Shown: positions 8,321-16,811 of the stretch, in pieces
Layout of the letters: each line of letters opens with the position of its first letter
How positions within the stretch are numbered: the stretch's first letter is position 1
Made by a program: the position numbers and the translations under genes
Notes under the pieces: model-generated
Seen by the model: only the letters and a program-made list of their open reading frames with translations
Databases searched by the model: none
What the model was told of the DNA's origin: nothing
From: Bacteroidales bacterium
GTDB taxonomy: Bacteria; Bacteroidota; Bacteroidia; Bacteroidales; UBA932
NCBI GenBank assembly: GCA_028686425.1
Contig: JAQUBZ010000013.1
Coordinates: 1 to 64,000, forward strand
Reading direction: 5' to 3'
Length of the DNA stretch: 64,000 nucleotides

Positions 8321-10354
8321 ATGAATAGATTTTGTTGTATTACGATTGCCTTTGTTCTGTTTTTGTGTGGGGTATCTTGTGAAAAGAAGCCTCCTGTACC
8401 ACCTGCTCCCGAGTTTGAAGTGGTAAAAGTCACTCCACCCAATTGGGACAATGTCAAACGGGGAGACATTTCATATCAGCTTCTCGTCTATTCGTATGCA
8501 GACAAAAATGGAGACGGATGGGGCGATTTTCAGGGAATAATCGATAAGCTCGACTACATCAATACTCTGGGAGTCTCGGCAATATGGCTGTCTCCGATTC
8601 ATCCGTGTCCTTCTTATCATGGCTATGATGTTGAGGATTACGCAGGGATCAACCCCAAATTCGGGACAATGTCCGATTTCAGGCAGCTTGTAGATGAGGC
8701 TCACAAAAGGGGAATAAAAATATATCTTGATTACGTGCTCAATCACACGAGTGTGCATCACCCATGGTTTAATCAGGCTATATCATCGCGAGACAACAGC
8801 TATCGCGATTATTACATTTTTTCAGATAATCCGCAGGCCGATATTGCAGCCGGCAATATTCCGATGATTGCCACCGAAGGGGCGGCAGGATACGACAGCG
8901 GACAGTGGTTTACACTTCTCGAAGAGACAAAAGGGATTTTCAAATTTGAACTGAATTGGAGTAATGCTTCAAAACCTACAGTTACAGTAACAAAAGGAGA
9001 CAAAGCCGATCCGGATAACCCCGACAACTCTGCTGCAGGGGCCAAATATCTCTATTTTGGCGATGGCGTATGCAGGAAATTTTACAACATGGGGAATAAT
9101 ATTTACACTCTGACTGTCGATTTCAGTTCAAATTGGGGATTTCTCATCAGGACTTCCGATGCATCTTCATGGCCTGTCGGTACAAAATACGGTGCTCAAA
9201 GTTCTACCTCCAATGCTGTTACTTTTGGCGTGCCGTTTACCCTTTATACGAGTACTGCAAGCAATGACAATGTGTTGAATATCGAATTTGCAGGGAATGA
9301 CAGATACCGGTATCACTCTCATTTCTGGACCAATACCTTTGCCGATCTGAACTATGGACCGGTTGCCTCCGCCGAGACTTCCCCAGCCTTCAAGGCTGTA
9401 ACGGAAGCCGCAAAAGTGTGGATAGATGCGGGAATTGACGGTTTTCGCCTTGATGCGGTAAAACACATTTATCACAATGAAATATCGGCTGAGAATCCGA
9501 CATTTCTAAAGAAATTTTACGATGCGGTCAATACATATTACCGCACGAAACACTCTGAAAATATATACATGGTGGGAGAGGTATTTTCAGAATACAACAG
9601 AGTTGCCCCCTACTATGCCGGGCTGCCGGCCTACTTCGACTTTGCTTTCTGGTGGAGGCTCTCTGAGGCCCTGAATAGCGGGAAAGGGAATACTTTTGCA
9701 GACAATATCGTTTCATACAGGAATGCTTATTCGGCTGTCAGACCCGATTTTATCGAGGCAACAAAACTATCAAATCATGATGAGACAAGGGCGCTGAGTG
9801 AACTCGGGAACTCCGTTGCGAAGGCAAAAACGGCTGCTGCCATGATTATGACGGCACCAGGCAATCCGTATATCTACTATGGAGAGGAGTTGGGATATCC
9901 GGGTACCAAATCGGGAGGTGACGAATATGTGCGCTCTCCGATGTATTGGGGCGATAAATATGTTACATCATATACCGACAAAATAGATGCCTCTGTCAAA
10001 AATGTTGTCGGCAGCGTAATCACGCAAAGTTCCGATTCATCCTCGATGCTCAACTATTACAAGAACATTACTGTGGTAAGAAACACTTATCCCGCTCTTG
10101 CAGATGGTGAGATATCAAGACATCCGATTAGCGATGCGGGTGTCAACTATCAGAGTATCGCTGCGTGGTATATGACCTCCTCAAGCCAACGAGTGCTCGT
10201 TTTGCATAATGTAGGTTCATCTCCTGTGATGATTACCATTGAAGATTCAATTAAAAATGCGATATTTGCCAATGGCAGTATTTCTGTACAAAATAACGAG
10301 ACATCTTTCAGAATAATGATGGGTGCATACTCGTCTGTGGTATATATACTTTAA
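8321..10354 (+). CDS. susG: SusG-like surface alpha-amylase (GH13) with inserted CBM58-like domain
   Basis: 677 residues; lipobox GVSC (Cys20) indicates an outer-membrane lipoprotein. The GH13 catalytic barrel contains WLSPIHP, the nucleophile D378 in GFRLDAVKH, the acid/base E420 in MVGEVF and the third acid D487 in SNHDET. A beta-rich insertion at about residues 196-325 interrupts domain B, exactly where SusG carries its CBM58. Length and active-site spacing are close to the characterised B. thetaiotaomicron enzyme (about 692 residues). It would cut surface-bound starch into oligosaccharides for SusC. It follows the hairpin by about 50 bp and is 16 bp before the next GH13 gene. Confidence 0.93.
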   Translation: MNRFCCITIAFVLFLCGVSCEKKPPVPPAPEFEVVKVTPPNWDNVKRGDISYQLLVYSYADKNGDGWGDFQGIIDKLDYINTLGVSAIWLSPIHPCPSYHGYDVEDYAGINPKFGTMSDFRQLVDEAHKRGIKIYLDYVLNHTSVHHPWFNQAISSRDNSYRDYYIFSDNPQADIAAGNIPMIATEGAAGYDSGQWFTLLEETKGIFKFELNWSNASKPTVTVTKGDKADPDNPDNSAAGAKYLYFGDGVCRKFYNMGNNIYTLTVDFSSNWGFLIRTSDASSWPVGTKYGAQSSTSNAVTFGVPFTLYTSTASNDNVLNIEFAGNDRYRYHSHFWTNTFADLNYGPVASAETSPAFKAVTEAAKVWIDAGIDGFRLDAVKHIYHNEISAENPTFLKKFYDAVNTYYRTKHSENIYMVGEVFSEYNRVAPYYAGLPAYFDFAFWWRLSEALNSGKGNTFADNIVSYRNAYSAVRPDFIEATKLSNHDETRALSELGNSVAKAKTAAAMIMTAPGNPYIYYGEELGYPGTKSGGDEYVRSPMYWGDKYVTSYTDKIDASVKNVVGSVITQSSDSSSMLNYYKNITVVRNTYPALADGEISRHPISDAGVNYQSIAAWYMTSSSQRVLVLHNVGSSPVMITIEDSIKNAIFANGSISVQNNETSFRIMMGAYSSVVYIL

Positions 10355-10370
10355 CTAAATAATTAATCTG

Positions 10371-12440
10371 ATGAGATTGAATTATAGAATTAATGTTTAC
10401 GCGATAGCTGCAGCAGCTATCGTGCTTTTAGCGGGAAGTTGCAACGGAGTTCCTTCTCTGAAAAAATCGGCTTTTTTCGATAACTCGGCCATTGCCTCTC
10501 CCTGCATTGTGGAACAGGATTCCACGCGGATTATTTTAAGGGATTATTTTCCCAAAATGGAGGAGAAAGATACCCTGCTGATACCTGTAAGCGAGCAAAC
10601 TCCTTTCATTTCGCTTCTTGACGTATATAGTGCGGGAGACAAAGGCACGCTTGTAGTCAAAAACATGACGGAGCGGATGGTGAAACAGTGTAATCGCGAG
10701 AAAGCTCCGTTTATCACCACAAGGGCGATTGAGGGTAATGATGGCGGATTTTACGTAATTATCCAAAATGGAGCAAAAGAGGTAGCTGTACTCTGGCAGA
10801 ATACCCTCATGGAAAAAAATAAGGGAATCACTGTCATCAGCGACACTCTTCTTATGATAACCGTCCCTTCAAATGCGGCCAAAATGGAGCGAAGCTATAT
10901 CAGGCTCTATATGGCCAATGAGTTTGGTCCCGGCAACGATATACTTGTTCCTCTGAGTTTTGGCAAGGTTGTAAATAATTCCGGACAGCTCAATAGACAT
11001 GATAAACACACACAAATATTATATTCTCTTCTGATAGACCGATTTTCAAATGGAAATCCATCCAATGATTGGGCAATCAATTCTGAAACAGTCAAATCCA
11101 AGGTAGATTATTGGGGAGGTGACCTTGCCGGAATTACCCAAAAAATCAAGAGCGGATACTTTGACGGTATAGGAATCACGACTATCTGGCTTTCACCGAT
11201 TACACAGAATCCATACGATGCATGGGGGCAGATACATGACCCTGAAACACAATTCAGCGGCTACCACGGTTATTGGCCGATATATGTGACCAAAGTGGAT
11301 GACAGATTCGGAACTGAAGATGAGTTGAGGCAACTCCTTGATGCCGCCCATTCAGACAACAAAAACGTAATCCTCGACTATGTGTCAAATCACATGCACA
11401 TCAATAGTCCCACACTGAAGGCTCATCCCGATTGGACAACACCTTCAAATACTCCCGACGGACGTCCTAATCGTCAATTATGGGATGAATACAGACTTAC
11501 CACATGGTTTGACGACCATATTCCGACTCTTGACCTTGAAAAAGAAGAGATAAGTGCACAACTTACCGATTCCGCCCTTTTCTGGATGCAGAATTACGAT
11601 TTTGACGGATTTCGACACGATGCCACCAAACACATTCCTGAAGGGTATTGGAGATTGCTGACAAGAAAGATTCTCGACAGTCTCCCTCAAAAAAGTCTTT
11701 ATCAGATAGGTGAAACATACGGTTCACTTGCTCTGATTTCATCTTATGTGAAGCCGGGGATGCTCGACGGGCAGTTTGATTTTAATGTTTATGACGCTTT
11801 TATTGATGCTACAACCACTCCTGACGGCTCTTTTGAGAATCTTGCCAAACGGATTAAGGATAATCTTGAAGTGTATGGATACCATAATCTTATGGGATAT
11901 ATCTCAGGTAATCACGACAGGCCGAGATATATTTCTATCGCAGGAGGTGACATAATTCCGGGAGAAGATACCAAACTTGCAGGTTGGAAGCGCGATATAG
12001 GTGTCAAGAATAAGGTAGGATATAGTAAACTTTCAATGCTCCATGCTCTCAATTTTACCCTTCCGGGAATACCCTGCATCTATTATGGAGACGAATACGG
12101 ACAGCCGGGGGCAAACGATCCCGATAATCGCAGATGGATGAAATTTTCAGACTACAATGAGCGTGAACAATTGCTTCTCGGCACTGTTAAATACCTTTCA
12201 TCTTTGCGCAAATCTTCGATGTCGCTCCTTTACGGGGACTATTACCAACTTGCGGCCACCAAGGATGTATTTGTGTATATGAGAGCCTATATGGGTGATT
12301 ATGTGATAGTGGCTATGAATAAAGCCGACTCCCCTAAGAGCCTTGTTGTGACTTTGCCTTTGGGCTTCTCTTATTATGGAGATAAGGATATTGATATTTA
12401 CATAGAGCCGTGCGCATACAATATTATGACAAATAAATAA
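10371..12440 (+). CDS. GH13 lipoprotein, cyclomaltodextrinase/neopullulanase-like
   Basis: 689 residues with lipobox AGSC (Cys24). Residues of about 30-215 form a beta-rich N-terminal region without clear motifs, perhaps an E-set or starch-binding domain. The GH13 barrel follows (YSLLIDRFSNGNP, TIWLSPITQNP), with nucleophile D417 in DGFRHDATKH, acid/base E448 in QIGETYG and D516 in GNHDRPR. All three catalytic acids are present. Lipidation implies attachment to a membrane facing the surface or periplasm. It sits between susG and another GH13 lipoprotein with gaps of 16 and 11 bp, so it is part of the same transcript. Specificity (alpha-1,4, alpha-1,6 or cyclodextrin) cannot be read from sequence alone. 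Confidence 0.85.
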   Translation: MRLNYRINVYAIAAAAIVLLAGSCNGVPSLKKSAFFDNSAIASPCIVEQDSTRIILRDYFPKMEEKDTLLIPVSEQTPFISLLDVYSAGDKGTLVVKNMTERMVKQCNREKAPFITTRAIEGNDGGFYVIIQNGAKEVAVLWQNTLMEKNKGITVISDTLLMITVPSNAAKMERSYIRLYMANEFGPGNDILVPLSFGKVVNNSGQLNRHDKHTQILYSLLIDRFSNGNPSNDWAINSETVKSKVDYWGGDLAGITQKIKSGYFDGIGITTIWLSPITQNPYDAWGQIHDPETQFSGYHGYWPIYVTKVDDRFGTEDELRQLLDAAHSDNKNVILDYVSNHMHINSPTLKAHPDWTTPSNTPDGRPNRQLWDEYRLTTWFDDHIPTLDLEKEEISAQLTDSALFWMQNYDFDGFRHDATKHIPEGYWRLLTRKILDSLPQKSLYQIGETYGSLALISSYVKPGMLDGQFDFNVYDAFIDATTTPDGSFENLAKRIKDNLEVYGYHNLMGYISGNHDRPRYISIAGGDIIPGEDTKLAGWKRDIGVKNKVGYSKLSMLHALNFTLPGIPCIYYGDEYGQPGANDPDNRRWMKFSDYNEREQLLLGTVKYLSSLRKSSMSLLYGDYYQLAATKDVFVYMRAYMGDYVIVAMNKADSPKSLVVTLPLGFSYYGDKDIDIYIEPCAYNIMTNK

Positions 12441-12451
12441 AACTTAATGAT

Positions 12452-13849
12452 ATGAAACTGAAACAATTACTACTTTTAGCGGTTGCTACTGTCTGTCTGT
12501 TTGGCTGTAAAGAGCAACCGACCACCATTCAAACCAATGTTCAGCACCCGGATTGGACGGCCAATGCCGTTATCTATGAGGTGAACGTAAGACAATATAC
12601 TCCCGAAGGTACTTTCGCTGCCCTTGAACAACATCTTGACAGACTTGGCGAAATAGGTATTGATATTTTGTGGCTTATGCCGATTCATCCTATCGGAGTT
12701 GAAGATAGAAAGGGAGAGCTGGGAAGCTATTACTCTGTAAAAGATTACTACGGTATCAATCCCGAATTCGGGGATCTCGACTCTTTCAGACATTTTCTGG
12801 GTGTTGCCCATGAAAAGGGATTTAAGGTTATTCTCGACTGGGTTGCAAACCATACTTCGAGAGATGCAGCGTGGGTAAGCGAACATCCTGATTGGTACCA
12901 CAAAGATTCTCTGGGAAATATAGCCACATTATACGATTGGACAGATACATCACATCTCAACTATGAAAATAAAGAGTTGTGGGGAGCCATGATTGATGCA
13001 ATGAAATATTGGGTTGACATGGGAGTTGACGGTTTCCGTTGTGATGTTGCCGCTGAGGTTCCTGTGGCTTTCTGGGATGAGTGTACATCTCAATTGAGAG
13101 ATGCAAAGAGTGACATCTATTTTCTTGCAGAGGCGGAAAAAGCAGACTTGCAACTCAATGCTTTCGACTCGTATTATCCTTGGAACCAAATGAATCAGTG
13201 GTATGCCCTTGCTGAAGGAAAAATTACCGCAGACTCACTTGCCAATTTCTATGTCGATTATGAAAAGAACAGCAGAATGCCTGTGAACACCATTCCAATG
13301 AACTTTACTTCCAACCATGACCAAAATTCATGGAGCGGTACCGATAGAGAAAAATATGGAGAAGCCTTCAAGCAGTTTGCAGTCCTTTCATTTATGGTAC
13401 CCGGAATGCCTATGATATACAGCGGTCAGGAGACAAGTCTGGACCACAGACTTGAATTTTTTGTCAAAGACCGGATTGACTGGACAAAAGACGAGGACAG
13501 TATGAAGGAATTCTACAAAGATTTGATAAAAGTACGTGATGCTCATGCCTGTCTGTGGGCTCAGCCTTGGGGTGGCACAATGGCCATACTCCCATCTGAT
13601 CACCCTGATCAGATCTTTACATTTGAAAGAGAAGCCGAGGGAGACCTATGCCTGGCAATGTTCAACTTTTCAAATGAAACTATTACATTCAAGGTTGATA
13701 ACCATCTGGCTACCAAAGATAACGAATTTACGCTACCGTCCCACGGATACCATATTATATTCAGTATAGGTGACTGTTTCGGCAATTGTGATGAAAGTGA
13801 AATAGATGTTTCAGATACAAATGCAGTCGAGGCAAAACCGAAAAATTAA
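12452..13849 (+). CDS. Short GH13 alpha-amylase-family lipoprotein
   Basis: 465 residues; lipobox LFGC (Cys19). It is a compact GH13 enzyme with almost no N-terminal extension: the barrel begins at AVIYEVNVRQYTPEG, then ILWLMPIHPIG, nucleophile D198 in DGFRCDVAAEVP, acid/base E227 in FLAEAEK and D290 in TSNHDQNSW. A short beta-sandwich (domain C) follows, and a polar tail after residue 440. It lies 11 bp after the preceding GH13 gene and 6 bp before susA. It probably trims oligosaccharides in the periplasm or at the surface. I could not assign a GH13 subfamily by eye. Confidence 0.85.
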   Translation: MKLKQLLLLAVATVCLFGCKEQPTTIQTNVQHPDWTANAVIYEVNVRQYTPEGTFAALEQHLDRLGEIGIDILWLMPIHPIGVEDRKGELGSYYSVKDYYGINPEFGDLDSFRHFLGVAHEKGFKVILDWVANHTSRDAAWVSEHPDWYHKDSLGNIATLYDWTDTSHLNYENKELWGAMIDAMKYWVDMGVDGFRCDVAAEVPVAFWDECTSQLRDAKSDIYFLAEAEKADLQLNAFDSYYPWNQMNQWYALAEGKITADSLANFYVDYEKNSRMPVNTIPMNFTSNHDQNSWSGTDREKYGEAFKQFAVLSFMVPGMPMIYSGQETSLDHRLEFFVKDRIDWTKDEDSMKEFYKDLIKVRDAHACLWAQPWGGTMAILPSDHPDQIFTFEREAEGDLCLAMFNFSNETITFKVDNHLATKDNEFTLPSHGYHIIFSIGDCFGNCDESEIDVSDTNAVEAKPKN

Positions 13850-13855
13850 CGAAAG

Positions 13856-15715
13856 ATGAAACGACTATTATTTTTAGGAATGATCCTTATGAGTATTGGA
13901 GCACTTGCACAAAATGTCGATAGAGTGGAACCACCACTTTGGTGGGTGGGAATGGACACACCTCTTCAACTGATGATTCATGCCGATAATATCAAAGGCT
14001 CGGCAGTACGGGTGGACAATGCTCCCAAAGGCATTTCTGTTGAGAAAATCCATAATGCCGACAGTCCGAACTATCTGTTTGTGGATGTAAAAATAGCAAA
14101 ACGTGCACTTGCGGGAGATTATAAGTTTATCATCACCACCCCGGACAAAAGGGAACTCACATTTACATATTCACTGAAAGAAAGGGCTGAAGGGTCGGCC
14201 TCAAGAGAGAGCTTCGGGACCAAAGACATGATCTATCTCCTTATGCCTGACCGATTTGCCAATGGCGACAAGTCCAATGACACTCATAAGGATGCCGTTG
14301 AGAAGGGTGATCGCACAAATCTCGGTGGAAGACATGGCGGTGATATTCAGGGTATTATCAATCACCTTGACTACATAGCAGACCTTGGGGCAACAGCTAT
14401 CTGGTCCACTCCTATGCTTTTTGACAACGAAAAGAGCTACTCATATCACGGATATGCCTGTGCCGACTATTATAAGATAGATCCGCGATACGGCACCAAT
14501 GAACTTTATCGCGAATATGTGACAAAAGCTCACGACAAGGGGATCAAAATAATAATGGATATGGTACCAAATCATTGTGGAACAGCACATTGGTGGATGA
14601 AGGATCTGCCTTTCAAGGATTGGATATTCCAATTTGACCATTATACCGTGTCCAACTTTGCACTTTCCACTCAGGCCGATCCGTATGCCTCCGAATCCGA
14701 CAAAATACTCTGTACCACAGGGTGGTTTGATCGTACGATGGCAGACATGAATGTAGCTCAATCATTTGTAAATAAGTATTTTACGCAAATGGCAATATGG
14801 TGGGTGGAATATGCCGGAATTGACGGAATAAGAGTCGATACCTATCCTTACTCCGACAAATGGGCTATGACCAAATGGGTGACAAATATTCTCAAAGAGT
14901 ACCCGAAACTCAATATTGTTGCAGAATGCTGGTATGGGGATCCGCTCTCATGTTCATATTGGGAAGGTGCCAAGAAGCAATATGACGGCTTCTGCTCCAA
15001 TCTTCCCACTATCATGGACTTTCCGCTTCGTGATGCCCTTATTTCAGCATTTGGGGATAATTCGACAATTCCTCAGTGGGGAGGAGGTATTGTAAAGGTA
15101 TATAACTCATTGTCACTCGATTATGTCTATGCCAACCCCTACAATATCATGATTTTCGCTACAAATCACGATACCAATCGCCTTGCACACGACATGAATC
15201 ACGATGTGTCCAAGATTAAAAATATAATGACCATCCTTGCCACAATGCGCGGTGTTCCGCAACTCTACTATGGTGATGAATTTGCCCTTTCGAGCCTTGA
15301 CGGAACCACAGGACATTCTCAGGAAAGAATCGATTTTCCCGGAGGGTGGAAAGAGGATAAAATCAACTTGTTCAAGCCTTCAGATAGAACTGCCGAGCAG
15401 GCTGATCTTCATGATCACATCTCAAAATTGTTTAATTGGAGGAAGGGTTCGCGTGCCGTGACAGAAGGGAAACTGCTTCATTTCAGACCAACAGAGAGCA
15501 ATGTGTATGTATATTTCAGATACACTAAACATGAGGCAGTCATGACAGTCGTAAATAACGGACAGGATGATTACATGATAGATTGGGAACGATTTTCAGA
15601 AATAATGTCTAAATTTGCGGCCAAAGGAAAGAACATTATTTCGGGGGAGAATGTTAAAGTAGGGCGTAAAACATACGTTCCTGCGCAGTCTTCAGCCGTT
15701 ATAGAATTTAAATAG
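13856..15715 (+). CDS. susA: SusA-like periplasmic neopullulanase (GH13)
   Basis: 619 residues, near the 617 of B. thetaiotaomicron SusA. A cleavable signal peptide (ALA-Q at about 19) and no lipobox indicate a soluble periplasmic enzyme. An N-terminal E-set-like domain (about 22-125, beginning VEPPLWWVGM) is followed by the GH13 barrel with MPDRFANGD, nucleophile D328 in GIRVDTYPY, acid/base E357 in VAECWYG and D439 in ATNHDTNR. It would break imported maltodextrins in the periplasm. In the classical Sus locus susA lies upstream of susC; here it closes the GH13 run, 2 bp before the nucleotidyltransferase gene. Confidence 0.92.
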   Translation: MKRLLFLGMILMSIGALAQNVDRVEPPLWWVGMDTPLQLMIHADNIKGSAVRVDNAPKGISVEKIHNADSPNYLFVDVKIAKRALAGDYKFIITTPDKRELTFTYSLKERAEGSASRESFGTKDMIYLLMPDRFANGDKSNDTHKDAVEKGDRTNLGGRHGGDIQGIINHLDYIADLGATAIWSTPMLFDNEKSYSYHGYACADYYKIDPRYGTNELYREYVTKAHDKGIKIIMDMVPNHCGTAHWWMKDLPFKDWIFQFDHYTVSNFALSTQADPYASESDKILCTTGWFDRTMADMNVAQSFVNKYFTQMAIWWVEYAGIDGIRVDTYPYSDKWAMTKWVTNILKEYPKLNIVAECWYGDPLSCSYWEGAKKQYDGFCSNLPTIMDFPLRDALISAFGDNSTIPQWGGGIVKVYNSLSLDYVYANPYNIMIFATNHDTNRLAHDMNHDVSKIKNIMTILATMRGVPQLYYGDEFALSSLDGTTGHSQERIDFPGGWKEDKINLFKPSDRTAEQADLHDHISKLFNWRKGSRAVTEGKLLHFRPTESNVYVYFRYTKHEAVMTVVNNGQDDYMIDWERFSEIMSKFAAKGKNIISGENVKVGRKTYVPAQSSAVIEFK

Positions 15716-15717
15716 AG

Positions 15718-16632
15718 ATGAAACCGACATTATTGGTGCTTGCGGCCGGAATGGGGTCGCGTTACGGTTCATTAAAGCAGATGGACGGCCTTGGCCCTTG
15801 TGGTGAGGCAATTATAGATTATTCGATATATGATGCAATCAGAGCCGGATTCGGCAAAGTCGTATTTGTGATACGGCACTCATTTGCGGAGGCTTTTCAG
15901 AAAGTCTATTCCAAAGAGCGTTTCGGTGGCAGGATTGAAGTCGAATTTGTATATCAGGAGTTGGAGTATATCCCCGAAGGGTATTCCATTCCCGAAGGAA
16001 GGGAGAAGCCATGGGGCACCAATCATGCCTTGATGATGGCTGCAAATGTTATCAATGAGCCGTTTGCGGCTATCAATGCGGATGACTTCTATGGGAAAGA
16101 GAGCTTCCGGACCATGGCGGACTATCTCCGTTCGATAGAGGGGACCTGCGGCAAGTATGCAATGGTTGGTTATCACCTCGAAAATACCCTCTCCGAGTTC
16201 GGTTCGGTATCACGCGGGGTGTGTGTCACCGACTCTGAAGACCATCTTGTAAGCGTGACCGAGAGGACCGCCATCGAGCGCAAAGGAGATACCATATTTT
16301 ATACAGAGAATGGCAAAGACACTCCTCTTGCTCCGCATAGTTTCGTTTCGATGAATTTCTGGGGCTTCACTCCGGAATATTTTAAGTATTCCGAAGAGAT
16401 TTTCAAATCATTTTTAGCGGACGAGAAGACCAAGACCAATCTGAAGGCCGAATTTTTCATCCCTTACGTTGTTGATGTCCTTATCAAGAGAGGAGATGCC
16501 AAACTGAAAGTGCTCAATTGTGACGCCAAATGGTTTGGAGTGACCTATAAAGAGGACAGACCATTCGTTGTCGGCAAGATAAAAAGTCTGATAGAAGCAG
16601 GTGCCTATCCTGCAAATCTCTGGAACAAGTAA
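15718..16632 (+). CDS. Sugar-phosphate nucleotidyltransferase-family protein
   Basis: 304 residues, no signal, cytoplasmic. The N-terminus LLVLAAGMGSRYGSLKQMD is the nucleotide-binding signature (GxGxR...K) of the NTP-transferase fold, and INADDFYG near residue 122 supplies the expected metal/substrate aspartates. Relatives transfer NMP to sugar phosphates, but this family is longer than the simple RmlA type and its sugar is not known to me. It begins 2 bp after the susA stop and is probably co-transcribed. A link from starch sugars to a nucleotide sugar, for glycogen or cell-surface glycans, is inference only. Confidence 0.75.
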   Translation: MKPTLLVLAAGMGSRYGSLKQMDGLGPCGEAIIDYSIYDAIRAGFGKVVFVIRHSFAEAFQKVYSKERFGGRIEVEFVYQELEYIPEGYSIPEGREKPWGTNHALMMAANVINEPFAAINADDFYGKESFRTMADYLRSIEGTCGKYAMVGYHLENTLSEFGSVSRGVCVTDSEDHLVSVTERTAIERKGDTIFYTENGKDTPLAPHSFVSMNFWGFTPEYFKYSEEIFKSFLADEKTKTNLKAEFFIPYVVDVLIKRGDAKLKVLNCDAKWFGVTYKEDRPFVVGKIKSLIEAGAYPANLWNK

Positions 16633-16675
16633 ATTTCAGCTGAATAATAGATTTATAATAAGTGCCATTATCGTA

Positions 16676-16735
16676 ATGATGATGGCATTTTTGTGTAGTT
16701 GCGAAAAAGAGACTGTCCCTATTTATTTCAACTAA
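16676..16735 (+). other. Orphan lipoprotein signal-like mini-ORF (possible gene remnant)
   Basis: Nineteen codons starting at one of three consecutive ATG codons read MMMAFLCSCEKETVPIYFN and then stop. The frame stays open upstream to about 16634 as a hydrophobic stretch (RFIISAIIV), and LCSC is a credible lipobox. It looks like the signal region of a Bacteroidota lipoprotein whose body is missing. It may be the scar of a gene lost when the neighbouring restriction cassette arrived, or chance. Confidence 0.35.
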
Positions 16736-16760
16736 TGTTAAAATAATAGTTGATTATTTA

Positions 16761-16768
16761 TAAATTTG
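16761..16768 (+). promoter_or_regulatory. Putative -7 promoter box for the mod operon
   Basis: TAAATTTG fits the Bacteroidota -7 consensus TAnnTTTG and lies 44 bases before the mod start. The -33 element at the expected distance is poor (around GTTA at 16737-16740), so the call is moderate. The whole surrounding 70 bp is strongly AT-rich. Confidence 0.45.
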
Positions 16769-16811
16769 CGTTATTCTACCTAATTTTTATATAATTTTTT
16801 AATTTTTCTTA

